Source: JANQQN01 sp964519665
GTDB taxonomy: Bacteria; Myxococcota; Kuafuiibacteriia; Kuafuiibacteriales; Kuafuiibacteriaceae
DNA: 64,000 nt
Assembly: GCA_964519665.1 (NCBI GenBank)
Contig: CAZFIV010000005.1
Span: 62,001 to 126,000 of the forward strand
Direction: 5' to 3'
Shown: positions 53,864-62,926 of the stretch, piece after piece
Numbering within the stretch: the stretch's first letter is position 1
How the letters are laid out: each line of letters starts with the position of its first letter
Notes under the pieces: model-generated
Seen by the model: the letters and a program-made list of their open reading frames with translations, nothing else
Told to the model about the DNA's origin: nothing
Databases searched by the model: none
Translations under genes and position numbers: made by a program

Positions 53864-55623
53864 TTGAGCAATCCCTCGACCAGCTGTTGCGCGACGGGAT
53901 GGTACTTGTCGCGAGCGTTACGGTAGATGGTCTCGGCGCGGGTCCGCCCCTCGGGACCGGCGGCGACGAGGCCTTCGTAGAGAGGGCGTAGGTATTTCAT
54001 TCGCCCGCAGGTCAGCAGAGTGGTTTCGACGGCATCGAACAGGGGCTGGTAGTCCGAACGGGCGGCGGCCGCCAACCAACCGACCCGAAGTTCGGCGTTC
54101 CGCGAGGTCGAGAGTGAAAACGCCGCTTCGAACCACTCGACGTCTTCGGCGTCGAGTCGTGTCGGAAGTCGGCTCAAAAAAACTTGCCACTCATCGGCGT
54201 CGAGCGTTCGAAGGCTTTCGATGGACGGGCGCTGTCGCTCGGACCAGGCTCGAGCCCAACCGACGATTTCATCGCGGCGGGCGGACTCGGGGCGCGGGGC
54301 GTCGGCCGGTAGGTCCGAGCCGTCGATCCACGCGTCGACGTCGATGCCATCGAGCAGGTCGGGAAAGTCGGATCGCATGAACGTCAGCAGATGACTGGTC
54401 TCGATCGAAGTAAAGCGAAAGCGCTCGATGTAGCGGCGCAGAAAGGCGTCGAATCGGGGCCGGCCCACGTTTTGTTCGATCCGGAGCAAGAAAAGGTAGC
54501 CCTTCTCGTAGGGAACCACCGAGAAAACGTCGTCGGGATCGTGCCCGCTGAGCTCGGTTCGCAGCCGCGTCAGGGCGGGGTCGACCGCCTTCAACCGCAC
54601 CATGTCGGCTTCGAGGTGGGCACGGCCGACGGCGGCCTGGAGGTCGCGGGTTGCTGCGCCGTAGACGGCTTCTACGATGCGTCGCTCCGCATACACCGTG
54701 AACCCTTCATTGAGCCAGAAGTGATTCATGTTGGCGTTGGTCACCAGATTGCCAGTCCACGAGTGAGCGAGCTCATGCGCGATCACGCTGACCAATGAGC
54801 GGTCGCCGGCCAGCAACGAGGGCGTCACGAAGGTCAAACGCGGATTCTCCATGCCCCCGTACGGGAACGACGGCGGCATGACCAAGAGGTCGAACCGGTC
54901 CCAGTCGTACGGACCGAACAAGGCTTCAGCTCGGCGCAGGTGCTCGTCGACCGGCTGGAACTCCCACGCCGCGGCGTCGACCACCGATGGCTCGGCATAG
55001 ACCCGGCTGCGCGGGCCGAGCTCGGCCGACGCGAGCTCCCCGACCGCAAATGCTAGAAGGTAAGGCGGGATGGGCTGGGGCATTTCGAACCGGAAGACCG
55101 AGCGTCCGTCGACCGTGTCGTGACCTACAGGCGCAGCCGCCATGACCGCCGTGAGCCCGGGCGGAACGTCGATGTCGGCCGTGTATCGGACTCTGATCCG
55201 CGGCGTGTCTTGGCACGGCACCACCGACCGAGCGTGGATCGCTTGGCACTGCGTGAACACGAACGGCTCACGACCGCTGGCCGTCTGTTCGGGGGCGAGC
55301 CACTGCAGAGCGGTCGCGCGAGCCCCGGTTCGGTACCGGACTCGAACGGCGGCGCCCTCGAGGAACACCCGCAATCGTTGGCCGAGAACCGGATCGGACG
55401 TCCCCAGCTCAAACTGGATCGGCGCACCTTCGAGGGTGGTGACGGCGTCGATGTGGAGGTCGCGGGTGTCCAGATCGAGCGTGCCCGTGGCGGGTCGGTC
55501 GAGGTAGAGCACGACTTCGCCGCGGACCTCTCTCCGCAGGAAATCCACCGACAACTGCAGGTTCATCCGCTGAGCGGCGGGCTGGTTGTCGTCGGCATAC
55601 GAGTGAGGATCGGGACGAACCAT
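53860..55623 (-). CDS. M1 family aminopeptidase, LTA4 hydrolase-like
   Basis: A 587-residue zinc peptidase. The catalytic centre is HELAHSWTGN followed by NEGFTVYAERRIVEA, giving the HExxH-18-E zinc site. The exopeptidase motif is YGGMENPRL (usual GAMEN or GGMEN). The beta-sheet N-terminal domain and the helical, ARM-like C-terminal domain (ending TIYRNARDKYHPVAQQLVEGLL) match the leukotriene-A4-hydrolase branch. It has no signal peptide. It overlaps the EgtD-like gene and lies 31 bp downstream of a SpoU methyltransferase. Confidence 0.88.
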   Translation of the reverse strand: MVRPDPHSYADDNQPAAQRMNLQLSVDFLRREVRGEVVLYLDRPATGTLDLDTRDLHIDAVTTLEGAPIQFELGTSDPVLGQRLRVFLEGAAVRVRYRTGARATALQWLAPEQTASGREPFVFTQCQAIHARSVVPCQDTPRIRVRYTADIDVPPGLTAVMAAAPVGHDTVDGRSVFRFEMPQPIPPYLLAFAVGELASAELGPRSRVYAEPSVVDAAAWEFQPVDEHLRRAEALFGPYDWDRFDLLVMPPSFPYGGMENPRLTFVTPSLLAGDRSLVSVIAHELAHSWTGNLVTNANMNHFWLNEGFTVYAERRIVEAVYGAATRDLQAAVGRAHLEADMVRLKAVDPALTRLRTELSGHDPDDVFSVVPYEKGYLFLLRIEQNVGRPRFDAFLRRYIERFRFTSIETSHLLTFMRSDFPDLLDGIDVDAWIDGSDLPADAPRPESARRDEIVGWARAWSERQRPSIESLRTLDADEWQVFLSRLPTRLDAEDVEWFEAAFSLSTSRNAELRVGWLAAAARSDYQPLFDAVETTLLTCGRMKYLRPLYEGLVAAGPEGRTRAETIYRNARDKYHPVAQQLVEGLLK

Positions 55624-55654
55624 GGATCTCCGCTAGCGGACCCGGTTCGACAAC

Positions 55655-56182
55655 TCAACGATCGTCATCCGGGTGTCGCGAACCGTGCAACACCTGGAAC
55701 GCGGCGACCGCGAGCGCGACGTGCACATTGAGGGATGCGCCTTTGCCGTACATGGGGATGAAGATCGCGCCGTCGACGGCGGCCAGAGCCTTTTTGGGCA
55801 CACCGTGGTCTTCGTGACCGACCATGAGACAAACTCGCTCCGGGTAGTCGATGCGGTGATACGGCTCGGCGTCCTCGGTGATCTCGACCGCGAGCACCCG
55901 GTACCCTTCGGCTTGAGCGGCGCGCACCGCATCGACAACGTCGTCGAGCGCCTTCCACGTGACCCGCGCTTCCTTACCTCGACCGACCTTGGTGATGAGT
56001 TTGTGGGGAGGTCGGGCAGTAATGCCCGCCAGCCACAGCTCGGCCCGGCAAGCGTCGGCGATGCGAAATGCACTTCCGACGTTCACCGGATCTTCCACGT
56101 TGGCCAGCAGGAAAGCGACCGTGTGGCGCGGCTTCGGTTGGGCACGCATGAAGCGCTTCATTTCTGTGCGGCGACCGGCCAT
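55655..56182 (-). CDS. SpoU/TrmH-family RNA 2'-O-methyltransferase
   Basis: A 175-residue SPOUT-fold protein with the three family motifs: NVEDPVNVGSAFRIADA (motif 1), CLMVGHEDHGVP (motif 2) and IFIPMYGKGASLNVHVALAVAAF (motif 3, given here in part), which make the knot and the SAM site. Its size fits the small SpoU enzymes acting on tRNA or rRNA. The target cannot be read. It is the first gene of the minus-strand series with the M1 peptidase and EgtD-like genes. Confidence 0.87.
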   Translation of the reverse strand: MAGRRTEMKRFMRAQPKPRHTVAFLLANVEDPVNVGSAFRIADACRAELWLAGITARPPHKLITKVGRGKEARVTWKALDDVVDAVRAAQAEGYRVLAVEITEDAEPYHRIDYPERVCLMVGHEDHGVPKKALAAVDGAIFIPMYGKGASLNVHVALAVAAFQVLHGSRHPDDDR

Positions 56183-56463
56183 GACGTGCGCTCAGGAGCA
56201 GCAGGCTATCAAACCTGGGTTTGCAGCAGGGCTGGAAACTGAAGCGGCGACTCGGCACCCCAGGCTGGAGACCCACCACCTCGGTTTCGATCGATCTGGA
56301 CATCGTGTCCAACGTGTTTGCCCCCCGAGCATAAAGGGGATGCACGTTCTCTTGCGGGCGCGGCGGATTGCCACGTACAACGGCCGCGGGAGCACGGGTG
56401 CAGCACGGGGCCGTTCTTCAGACACCGCGGACGCCGAGCGCGTCGACGTCGCCGACGTGTTGG

Positions 56464-59145
56464 ATGTCGCCGGCGGTTCCGGCCGACGCGGGGCAGCGGC
56501 CCCTGCTCGTCAAGGCCATCGCGATCTTGATGCTCGCGTTGATGGCCTGCCTGGCGTCGCCTGGCGAGGGGTGGGCGCAAGGCTCCCCGGGACCGATGTC
56601 GCGGGGCCATCGCGACCTGACCTCCTTCCCGCTCGACTGCAACAAGTGCCACGAGGCCGGGTACGGAGTCCCCGACGACAAGTGTCTGGCCTGCCACACT
56701 CACCAGCCCCTGCGACGTCGAATCAAGGCTGGCCAAGGTTTTCATGCGACCGAAGCGGTCAAAAAGAAGCGCTGCAAGACCTGCCACGCCGAGCACATCG
56801 AAGAGCCGCCGGGTTCGGGAAAAGGGCGTCGGACCACGATCGACTGGCGACCTTTCGGCGGCAAGCGAAACTTCGACCACGATCTGGCCGGGTGGCCGCT
56901 CGAGGGCACCCATCGCTACACGAAGTGCGAAAAGTGCCACTTTCAGAAGTATCCGAAGAGCCGGCTCCCGACATTCATGGGCGCGCGCCAGGAGTGCACG
57001 ACTTGTCACTTCGGCACCGAGCAGCGGCCCGGTCCTGGCGGCACCAATCCTCATGAATTCAAGGACGTCGCGCTGACCGAGTGCCAGCTGTGCCATGGGT
57101 TCGCGAACTTCTCGGTGATCAACCTCGGGGCGACCAAGTTCGACCACGATCGAACGGACTTCCCGATCAGCGGCTTTCACCTTCGTAACAAGTGCGTCAG
57201 CTGCCACGCCGAGAATATCCGCGACTTCAAGGTCGATGACGCCTTCGAGGACTGCGACGGCTGCCACGAGGATTCGCACCGCTCGGTGATCTCCGCCAAG
57301 CGGGATTGCAAGTCATGCCACGGCATGAAGACGCGTTTTCAAAAGACCTCGTTCGATCACGGTCGAGAAACGCGGTGGCCGCTTCGGGGCAAACATCAGC
57401 AGAACCGCTGCCAGGATTGCCATCAGGTCGATTCGGAACCGGTCGCGCCGCAGATGAACTGCGTGACCTGCCACAACGATATCCACCGCGGCCGGTTCGG
57501 GGCCGAGACCTGTGAAGGTTGCCACCAAGAGCAGGGGTGGCCGCACATGACCTACGACCACGACCGAAAGACTCGATTCGAGCTCACCGGAAAGCACGAA
57601 TCGACGAAGTGCACGACCTGTCATCGCTTCGGTATTGAACGTCGCTTCGAGCGGTTCGAGAGCACCGACTGCGCCAGCTGCCATCGACATCAGGAGGCTC
57701 ACTGCGGACAGTTTGGTCTCGAAAACTGCGAGCGCTGCCATGTTCGAGGCGGAGACCGAACGTCGAAGTTCGACCATGCACTCACGCGCTTTCCACTCGA
57801 GCGCGCCCACTCGGAGGCGGCGTGCGATCGATGCCACCTGCCGGCCCGGCTCGGCTCATCCCGGCAATGCCGCCAGACCGTGAAATATACGGGGCTCGAT
57901 CCGCAGTGCAGCACCTGCCACGTGGACATTCACCGTGGCGAGCTCGGACGAGACTGCGCGAAGTGCCACACTTCGGGCGCGACCTTCAAGACCCTGGTCT
58001 TCGACCACAACCGCGACGCGCGCTTTCCGCTCGACGGGTTCCACCAGATCGTCAACTGCGACAGCTGTCATCCGGGCCGCCAATACAAGCTCGACGACAC
58101 GACCTGCTACTCGTGCCACGCCAAAGACGACGTGCACGAAGGCAAGCTCAGCGACAGCTGTGCGGAGTGCCATGAGACGAGCGGTGGCGCGCCGAAGTTC
58201 GATCACAACCTCCACACCCGTTTCCAACAAGAGGGCACTCACGCGCGAATCGAGTGCGAGCGATGCCATTTCTTGCTGGCCGATGGACGAAGCCCGTTTG
58301 AACGCTCCGAGCGTCGCGGTCCGCGGCGCCGCGATGCGGGGCCCGACACCCGTCTCGCTCCGCGCTCTGACGCGCGCCTCTACTCGCAGGATGGCGTCCG
58401 CGCGGGACGCGAGCGGGCGAGCGACGGAGCTCGGGCGGCAGCCCAGCGCCTGCTGACCGCGATCGCTCCGCCGGGCGCTCCCCTCGATCTGCAGTTCCGG
58501 GCGGCGGGTTTGGATTGCGATTCATGCCACCCGGATCCCCACCAGGTCACCGACGAGCTCGACTGCGCGTCGTGCCACGCCTTCGAGACGTGGGACGACC
58601 CGCCCAGGAACGACTACCACCAGCTGGCGGGCTTCTCGCTCGACGGCGCGCACACCGTGGTGGCCTGCGAGCTCTGCCACGACGGCGAGACCAACCTCCG
58701 GGGGCGCGGCGAGCGCTGCGGCAGCTGCCATGTGCAAGACGACGTGCACTCGGGGTCGCTCGGGGCCGACTGCGGCCGGTGTCACGAACAGCGCGTTTGG
58801 TTCCCCAGCACGTTCACCCACACCGACGTCGGATACGTGCTGCAAGGCATCCATCGCACCCTCGACTGTCGGTCGTGCCATCAGGCCGGAAACTACTTCA
58901 TCAGCAGCGACTGCTACGCCTGTCATTTGTCGGACTATCGGCGCTCGATGCTGCTCCCGGGCGGTTGGCACCGGGCCGACATCAGTCTGAATCGGGACGC
59001 GGTCGCCAACGGTCGATTTTACATCGCGGGCTCCGGAACGCTTCAGGCGCTGCAACAGCAACAAGGACTCGGTCCGACCAGCACTGACTGCGGCCAGTGC
59101 CACACCCAGTTTGCGTGGGGTTTGGGGGCCAAGATTGTACCCTGA
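56464..59145 (+). CDS. exported 30-heme c-type cytochrome built of ten triheme modules
   Basis: An 893-residue product from ATG 56464 with a signal peptide (about 10-39, ending EGWAQG). From 56638 to 59103 there are 30 CxxCH heme sites by my count. Every third site (4, 7, 10, 13, 16, 19, 22, 25, 28) follows a module F-D-H-x-x-x-x-x-F/W-P-L-x-G-x-H with two extra histidines, and site 1 has a trace of it. The other two sites of each unit carry a C-x-x-C-H-x-x-x-H-x-G-x-x-G-x-x-C-x-x-C-H pattern. So it is ten triheme units, resembling c7-type cytochromes. An Arg-rich linker of about 82 residues interrupts unit 8. Most likely it transfers electrons in or across the outer membrane. It overlaps the barrel gene by 11 bases. 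Confidence 0.88.
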   Translation: MSPAVPADAGQRPLLVKAIAILMLALMACLASPGEGWAQGSPGPMSRGHRDLTSFPLDCNKCHEAGYGVPDDKCLACHTHQPLRRRIKAGQGFHATEAVKKKRCKTCHAEHIEEPPGSGKGRRTTIDWRPFGGKRNFDHDLAGWPLEGTHRYTKCEKCHFQKYPKSRLPTFMGARQECTTCHFGTEQRPGPGGTNPHEFKDVALTECQLCHGFANFSVINLGATKFDHDRTDFPISGFHLRNKCVSCHAENIRDFKVDDAFEDCDGCHEDSHRSVISAKRDCKSCHGMKTRFQKTSFDHGRETRWPLRGKHQQNRCQDCHQVDSEPVAPQMNCVTCHNDIHRGRFGAETCEGCHQEQGWPHMTYDHDRKTRFELTGKHESTKCTTCHRFGIERRFERFESTDCASCHRHQEAHCGQFGLENCERCHVRGGDRTSKFDHALTRFPLERAHSEAACDRCHLPARLGSSRQCRQTVKYTGLDPQCSTCHVDIHRGELGRDCAKCHTSGATFKTLVFDHNRDARFPLDGFHQIVNCDSCHPGRQYKLDDTTCYSCHAKDDVHEGKLSDSCAECHETSGGAPKFDHNLHTRFQQEGTHARIECERCHFLLADGRSPFERSERRGPRRRDAGPDTRLAPRSDARLYSQDGVRAGRERASDGARAAAQRLLTAIAPPGAPLDLQFRAAGLDCDSCHPDPHQVTDELDCASCHAFETWDDPPRNDYHQLAGFSLDGAHTVVACELCHDGETNLRGRGERCGSCHVQDDVHSGSLGADCGRCHEQRVWFPSTFTHTDVGYVLQGIHRTLDCRSCHQAGNYFISSDCYACHLSDYRRSMLLPGGWHRADISLNRDAVANGRFYIAGSGTLQALQQQQGLGPTSTDCGQCHTQFAWGLGAKIVP

Positions 59146-61207
59146 ACAACGGCTTTGGGCCCTGGGGCACGAGCGTCGGCCGCTGGCCCGGCGAGCTCGC
59201 ATCACGGGCTTGGTCGGCTTATCGGGCTTGTTCGCCATCGTCATCTTCGTCGCGGACATCCGAATGGCGTCCGCGCGCGACCCTTGGTGGGCAGCGCAGG
59301 TGAGCGCGCTGTTGACGGCGCAGACCGACCCGCGCGACGGCGGCGAACTCGACAGCGAAGAGCGCAGGGAGACTCGGCGACGTCGTCGTCGCAAACGCCG
59401 CGATGGTCGACGACGTGCGCCGTCCCAGGCTTCGGCTTCGGACGACGCATCGACGGCCTCGGGCTCTACATCCGAGCCGTCCGAAGACGGTCGGCGAGGG
59501 CGGGCCGCGGCTGACCGCACCCAGCGGATCCTCGAGGGACGCAAGTCTTCCCGGGTCACCCGCGGCACCCCGTCGCGCTGGTCGAACCGCGGAGCGATGG
59601 TGCCGATCGTGTCCGAGGTGCCGATCACCCAGCCGCTGCCGGCTCGAAACGTCCCTCGCCCGGCGGGCGTGGTTACAGTGGGCCAGCGTCTGCAGGGGCA
59701 GGAGCCCTTGCTGTCGGCCCGCGTTTCGGTGGGCTACTACCGACTCGAGACGCTCGGCCAGGACACCTCTTTCGTGGCCCCGGAAGGCGAGCGAGACGAA
59801 ACGGAAGTCCCGATCAGCAACAACCTCGACCTGCTGCGGGCCCGCACGACCCTGAGCTACCAACGCATCGCGAACTCTCGGTTCGGGCTCCAAGTCGATG
59901 CCGAGTTCAGGCCGCAGCTGTCGGGGCCGCCCCGCAACCGGCCCACCGACATGCGGGTCAACGAGTTGTTCGTGAGCTGGGGGCGCACCGACTGGCGGCG
60001 TCGACGGACCGGGCCGGCGTGGGGGGTCGCCGTGGGGCGGGTCGCCATCCGCGAGGCGGGCTACGCCCAGGCCGACGGAGCGGCGGTTCGATTCCGTATC
60101 GTGCCCGAGCTGATGGTGGGCGCCTGGGGCGGCGTGACCGGCAACCCATACGGATTCAACTGGCGGCTTCAGCAGACCGAGTTCGTCAGCGCCGACTGGT
60201 ACACTGGCGGGGGATTCGTCTCGTTCTTGTGGAACCGTCTCAGTGTCAACGTGGCCGGCGGCGTCACGATCGCGAACCTCGATACCAACGAGGGCGGGGC
60301 GGACCGCGTGTTCTTCTACGCTGACGCCGCCTACACCGTCACCGATGACCTGAATCTGCTGCTCAACGGCTGGTTCGATGTCTTGCCCGATGGCCAGTCG
60401 ATTCAGAACGTCGATCTCATCGCCGCCTACACGCCGACCCGGCGCTTGAGTTTCTCGGCGTCGGTCGGCCGGTTCAGCACCGTGGTGTACTCCGACACCG
60501 CGGGCTCGACCTTCATCACGGACCCGAACGCCAATCTCGTGGGCGTCGACGATGCTGACGTGCCAAACGTCGAGAACGCGGTGATCGTCGATCAAGACGG
60601 ACAGCCCATCAACACGTTCGATGCCGCCTTGCTCACCGCGGTCTATAACTCGTTTCGAGTTCGGGCTGGCTATCGCTGGTTTCGGGAGCTCGAGACCTTC
60701 GTGAGGTGGAACACCCTGCTTCGCGATACCAGTGTGACCGATATGACCCTCGATGACGCCGCCAACGAGGCGTCGGTCGACTTTGCGTCGGTTCGATCCT
60801 TGCCGACCCTCGGCGTTCGCTATCGCAACCCGAAGATCATCGACGCGAGTGCCGGCTTTACGTACGTCATCGACGAAGAAGCGACCGCGAACACCATCGT
60901 TCGAGGAGGCATCGGGCGAGAGTATGCTGGGCTGTACGCGGCCGCGGACGTCCGGGCGTTCTTCGGGGAGATCGATGGTTTCGATGGCGGAGTCAATCTG
61001 AGTTACACCTTTCCGCGAAGCTGGACGCCCGGCGCCGTGAGCCTACGCGGGTCGTTCCGCTACTATCGCGAAAACGTGGCCCTCTTTCGCCCTAGCGAGC
61101 TCGATGCAGGGCCCTCGGCGGGGATGGGCACCGAGCCTGCGAATCAGCAGCTTATTCCGAACCAAGAGACTTTCTTCGGCTACGCGGGCATCGACTGGCG
61201 ATATTAG
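59135..61207 (+). CDS. outer-membrane beta-barrel protein paired with the multiheme cytochrome
   Basis: A 690-residue protein from TTG 59135, which has GGGGGCC upstream. A signal-like helix is followed by an Arg- and Ser-rich low-complexity stretch (about 75-180), then a long run of alternating strands with aromatic belts (SARVSVGYYRLETL, RARTTLSYQRIA, LFVSWGRTDW, WGVAVGRVAIRE, FVSFLWNRLSVNVAGGVTIA, LRGSFRYYREN). It ends in FFGYAGIDWRY, with the terminal aromatic residue expected for barrels inserted by BAM. Overlap with the cytochrome gene means coupled translation. It could be the porin of an electron conduit; a plain porin cannot be excluded. Confidence 0.75.
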   Translation: MYPEQRLWALGHERRPLARRARITGLVGLSGLFAIVIFVADIRMASARDPWWAAQVSALLTAQTDPRDGGELDSEERRETRRRRRRKRRDGRRRAPSQASASDDASTASGSTSEPSEDGRRGRAAADRTQRILEGRKSSRVTRGTPSRWSNRGAMVPIVSEVPITQPLPARNVPRPAGVVTVGQRLQGQEPLLSARVSVGYYRLETLGQDTSFVAPEGERDETEVPISNNLDLLRARTTLSYQRIANSRFGLQVDAEFRPQLSGPPRNRPTDMRVNELFVSWGRTDWRRRRTGPAWGVAVGRVAIREAGYAQADGAAVRFRIVPELMVGAWGGVTGNPYGFNWRLQQTEFVSADWYTGGGFVSFLWNRLSVNVAGGVTIANLDTNEGGADRVFFYADAAYTVTDDLNLLLNGWFDVLPDGQSIQNVDLIAAYTPTRRLSFSASVGRFSTVVYSDTAGSTFITDPNANLVGVDDADVPNVENAVIVDQDGQPINTFDAALLTAVYNSFRVRAGYRWFRELETFVRWNTLLRDTSVTDMTLDDAANEASVDFASVRSLPTLGVRYRNPKIIDASAGFTYVIDEEATANTIVRGGIGREYAGLYAAADVRAFFGEIDGFDGGVNLSYTFPRSWTPGAVSLRGSFRYYRENVALFRPSELDAGPSAGMGTEPANQQLIPNQETFFGYAGIDWRY

Positions 61208-61293
61208 CCAATTTCGATACCCGGGGGCCTCGGGGCACGGTTCTGAGCGGTTCGGGGCTTGTCAGTCGTATTCGTCGTGTTTTGATTGTGTAT

Positions 61294-62316
61294 ATGCTGA
61301 CGAGCGGTCTGCACTTGTTCTCGATTCGGGGCATCCCCGTCCACTTCTCGCCGTTGTTCTTACTCCTGTTGTTGTTTGTCGGATTCCAGGGCGTGGGCTT
61401 CGTCTTCGTGGGTGTAGTGACCTTCAGCATCCTGGTGCACGAAATGGGGCACGCCCTCGTCGCCCAGTACTTCCGGCTATCGCCGAGCATCGTGCTTCAC
61501 GGCTGGGGGGGGCTTTGCCATCACGAGCGCCCGCAGCGCGAGAGCCACGACGCGCTGATCATCGCGGCTGGGCCAGCGGCGGGCTTCGCTTTGGGGTTCT
61601 TGGCGTTGGCGTTGTACCTGTTCGCCCCACCGACGGTCCTCGAACCCGGCAGCCTGGGGACGCGGATCGTCGAGTGGCTCGTCTACATCAACCTATTCTG
61701 GAGCTTCATCAATATCCTGCCGTTGTGGCCCCTGGACGGAGGCCAGCTCTTTCGTCTCGGTATGGTGAAGGCCTTCGGCGGGTTGCGGGGTGAACGGATC
61801 GCCCACGGGGTGGGGACGGTCATGGGCGTTCTGGTGGCCATCGGCATGTACCAGATCGGCTTTGTCTTGTTCGCCGTTATCTCGGGTTACTGGGCGTACC
61901 TGAACATTCAGAACTTCAACAGCCGCAGCGCGACCGGAGCCATCTATGTCAATAATCGCTTCGCCCGCGAGCTCGGCAAAAAGATGAGGGCAGCCTACGA
62001 GGCTGGCCAATATGATGAAGCCTACCGGCTCGGTCGGCAAGTCCGCTCCGAGAGCAATCTTGATTCGGGGACGCTGGCGAGCGTGTGGGAAGTCTTGGGC
62101 GTGGTCGCTGCGGTTCGTGACAACTACGAAGAGGCGTGGAGTTATCTCAAGCGGGCTCCAGAGCGGGGCCGGGTTCTCGAAGCCCGCGCGGCGTGCATCA
62201 TCGCGCTCGAGCTCAAGCCTGAAGCGCAGGCATTCATCGCTTCCGGCAAGCTAGGGCGCGTACCCGAACACTTGCAGGTCGAGTTGCGGGCGCTCGCGTC
62301 GCTGCCTCGGGGCTGA
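61294..62316 (+). CDS. M50-family site-2 membrane metalloprotease
   Basis: A 340-residue protein with five or six hydrophobic segments. The zinc motif is LVHEMGHALV (near 49) and the third ligand is in NILPLWPLDGGQL. The C-terminal third (about 215-340) is a soluble helical domain with TPR-like character. Site-2 proteases cut membrane-bound regulators or signal peptides. The start at ATG 61294 was preferred over the TTG 61282 and GTG 61288 in frame; none has a clear ribosome binding site. It follows the barrel gene by 86 bp and may be read in the same transcript. Confidence 0.83.
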   Translation: MLTSGLHLFSIRGIPVHFSPLFLLLLLFVGFQGVGFVFVGVVTFSILVHEMGHALVAQYFRLSPSIVLHGWGGLCHHERPQRESHDALIIAAGPAAGFALGFLALALYLFAPPTVLEPGSLGTRIVEWLVYINLFWSFINILPLWPLDGGQLFRLGMVKAFGGLRGERIAHGVGTVMGVLVAIGMYQIGFVLFAVISGYWAYLNIQNFNSRSATGAIYVNNRFARELGKKMRAAYEAGQYDEAYRLGRQVRSESNLDSGTLASVWEVLGVVAAVRDNYEEAWSYLKRAPERGRVLEARAACIIALELKPEAQAFIASGKLGRVPEHLQVELRALASLPRG

Positions 62317-62398
62317 TGTCGGAGGTCGTGGTGGGAGCGGGGAGGGCCTGGCCGCGGATACGTTCCGGTCTGCCAGCCGGGCCCCGGTCGACGGCTCG

Positions 62399-62668
62399 TC
62401 AGTCGGCGGGGCTCCAACGCCACCGCCCCAAGTCGTCGCGCTGGAGTCTCGGTTCCTCGAGGGCGGCCCTCTCCAATATCGCCTCCAAAATGGCCGGGGC
62501 TGTCGGCATCGACCATCGATCGAGCTTCAGAGAAAGCTGCACCGGTAGGAGAGGGCGTCCGTTGGCCTGGAGGATTCGTACCGCGGCCTCCAACGGGCCT
62601 GCCCGGCCATCGACGATCTCATTCGGGGGCCCCATCGCGACGAGCCGCAGGACATTCGACGAAACCAC
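62399..62668 (-). CDS. small hypothetical protein
   Basis: An 89-residue product (GTG 62668; ATG 62635 gives 78) whose mixed hydrophobic and charged pattern, including PLEAAVRILQANGRPLLPVQLSLKLDRW and AILEAILERAALEEP, reads like real helical protein. It may be a short winged-helix-like or coupling protein. No family was recognised and I cannot exclude chance. The stop is 82 bp from the M50 stop, in a convergent arrangement. Confidence 0.4.
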   Translation of the reverse strand: MVSSNVLRLVAMGPPNEIVDGRAGPLEAAVRILQANGRPLLPVQLSLKLDRWSMPTAPAILEAILERAALEEPRLQRDDLGRWRWSPAD

Positions 62669-62926
62669 GTACGCTGAATGGGTGAACGATCGAACCTAGA
62701 TGTGACGTCGCTCGCGGCATGCACATCTTTGATTTTTCGCCGGGGCCTTGGGGAACCCAACGCCGCGTCGGGGATGATCAGATCTCGCAATGCGAAAGAC
62801 TAATGACGCACAACGTTATTCAATGGTGGGCTCCGGCGCACCGCCCTTTACGTATACGTGACGTGTGTTCGGCAGGGTTATCTGTAGCTTGGCCCGGTCG
62901 ATGGTCGCGCTGTACCAACAGAGTCG

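Noticed and set aside
56368..56463. Upstream ATG at 56368 for the cytochrome
   Set aside because: It adds a Thr/Ser/Pro-rich segment with no coding character ahead of a good signal peptide; the later start at 56464 is preferred.
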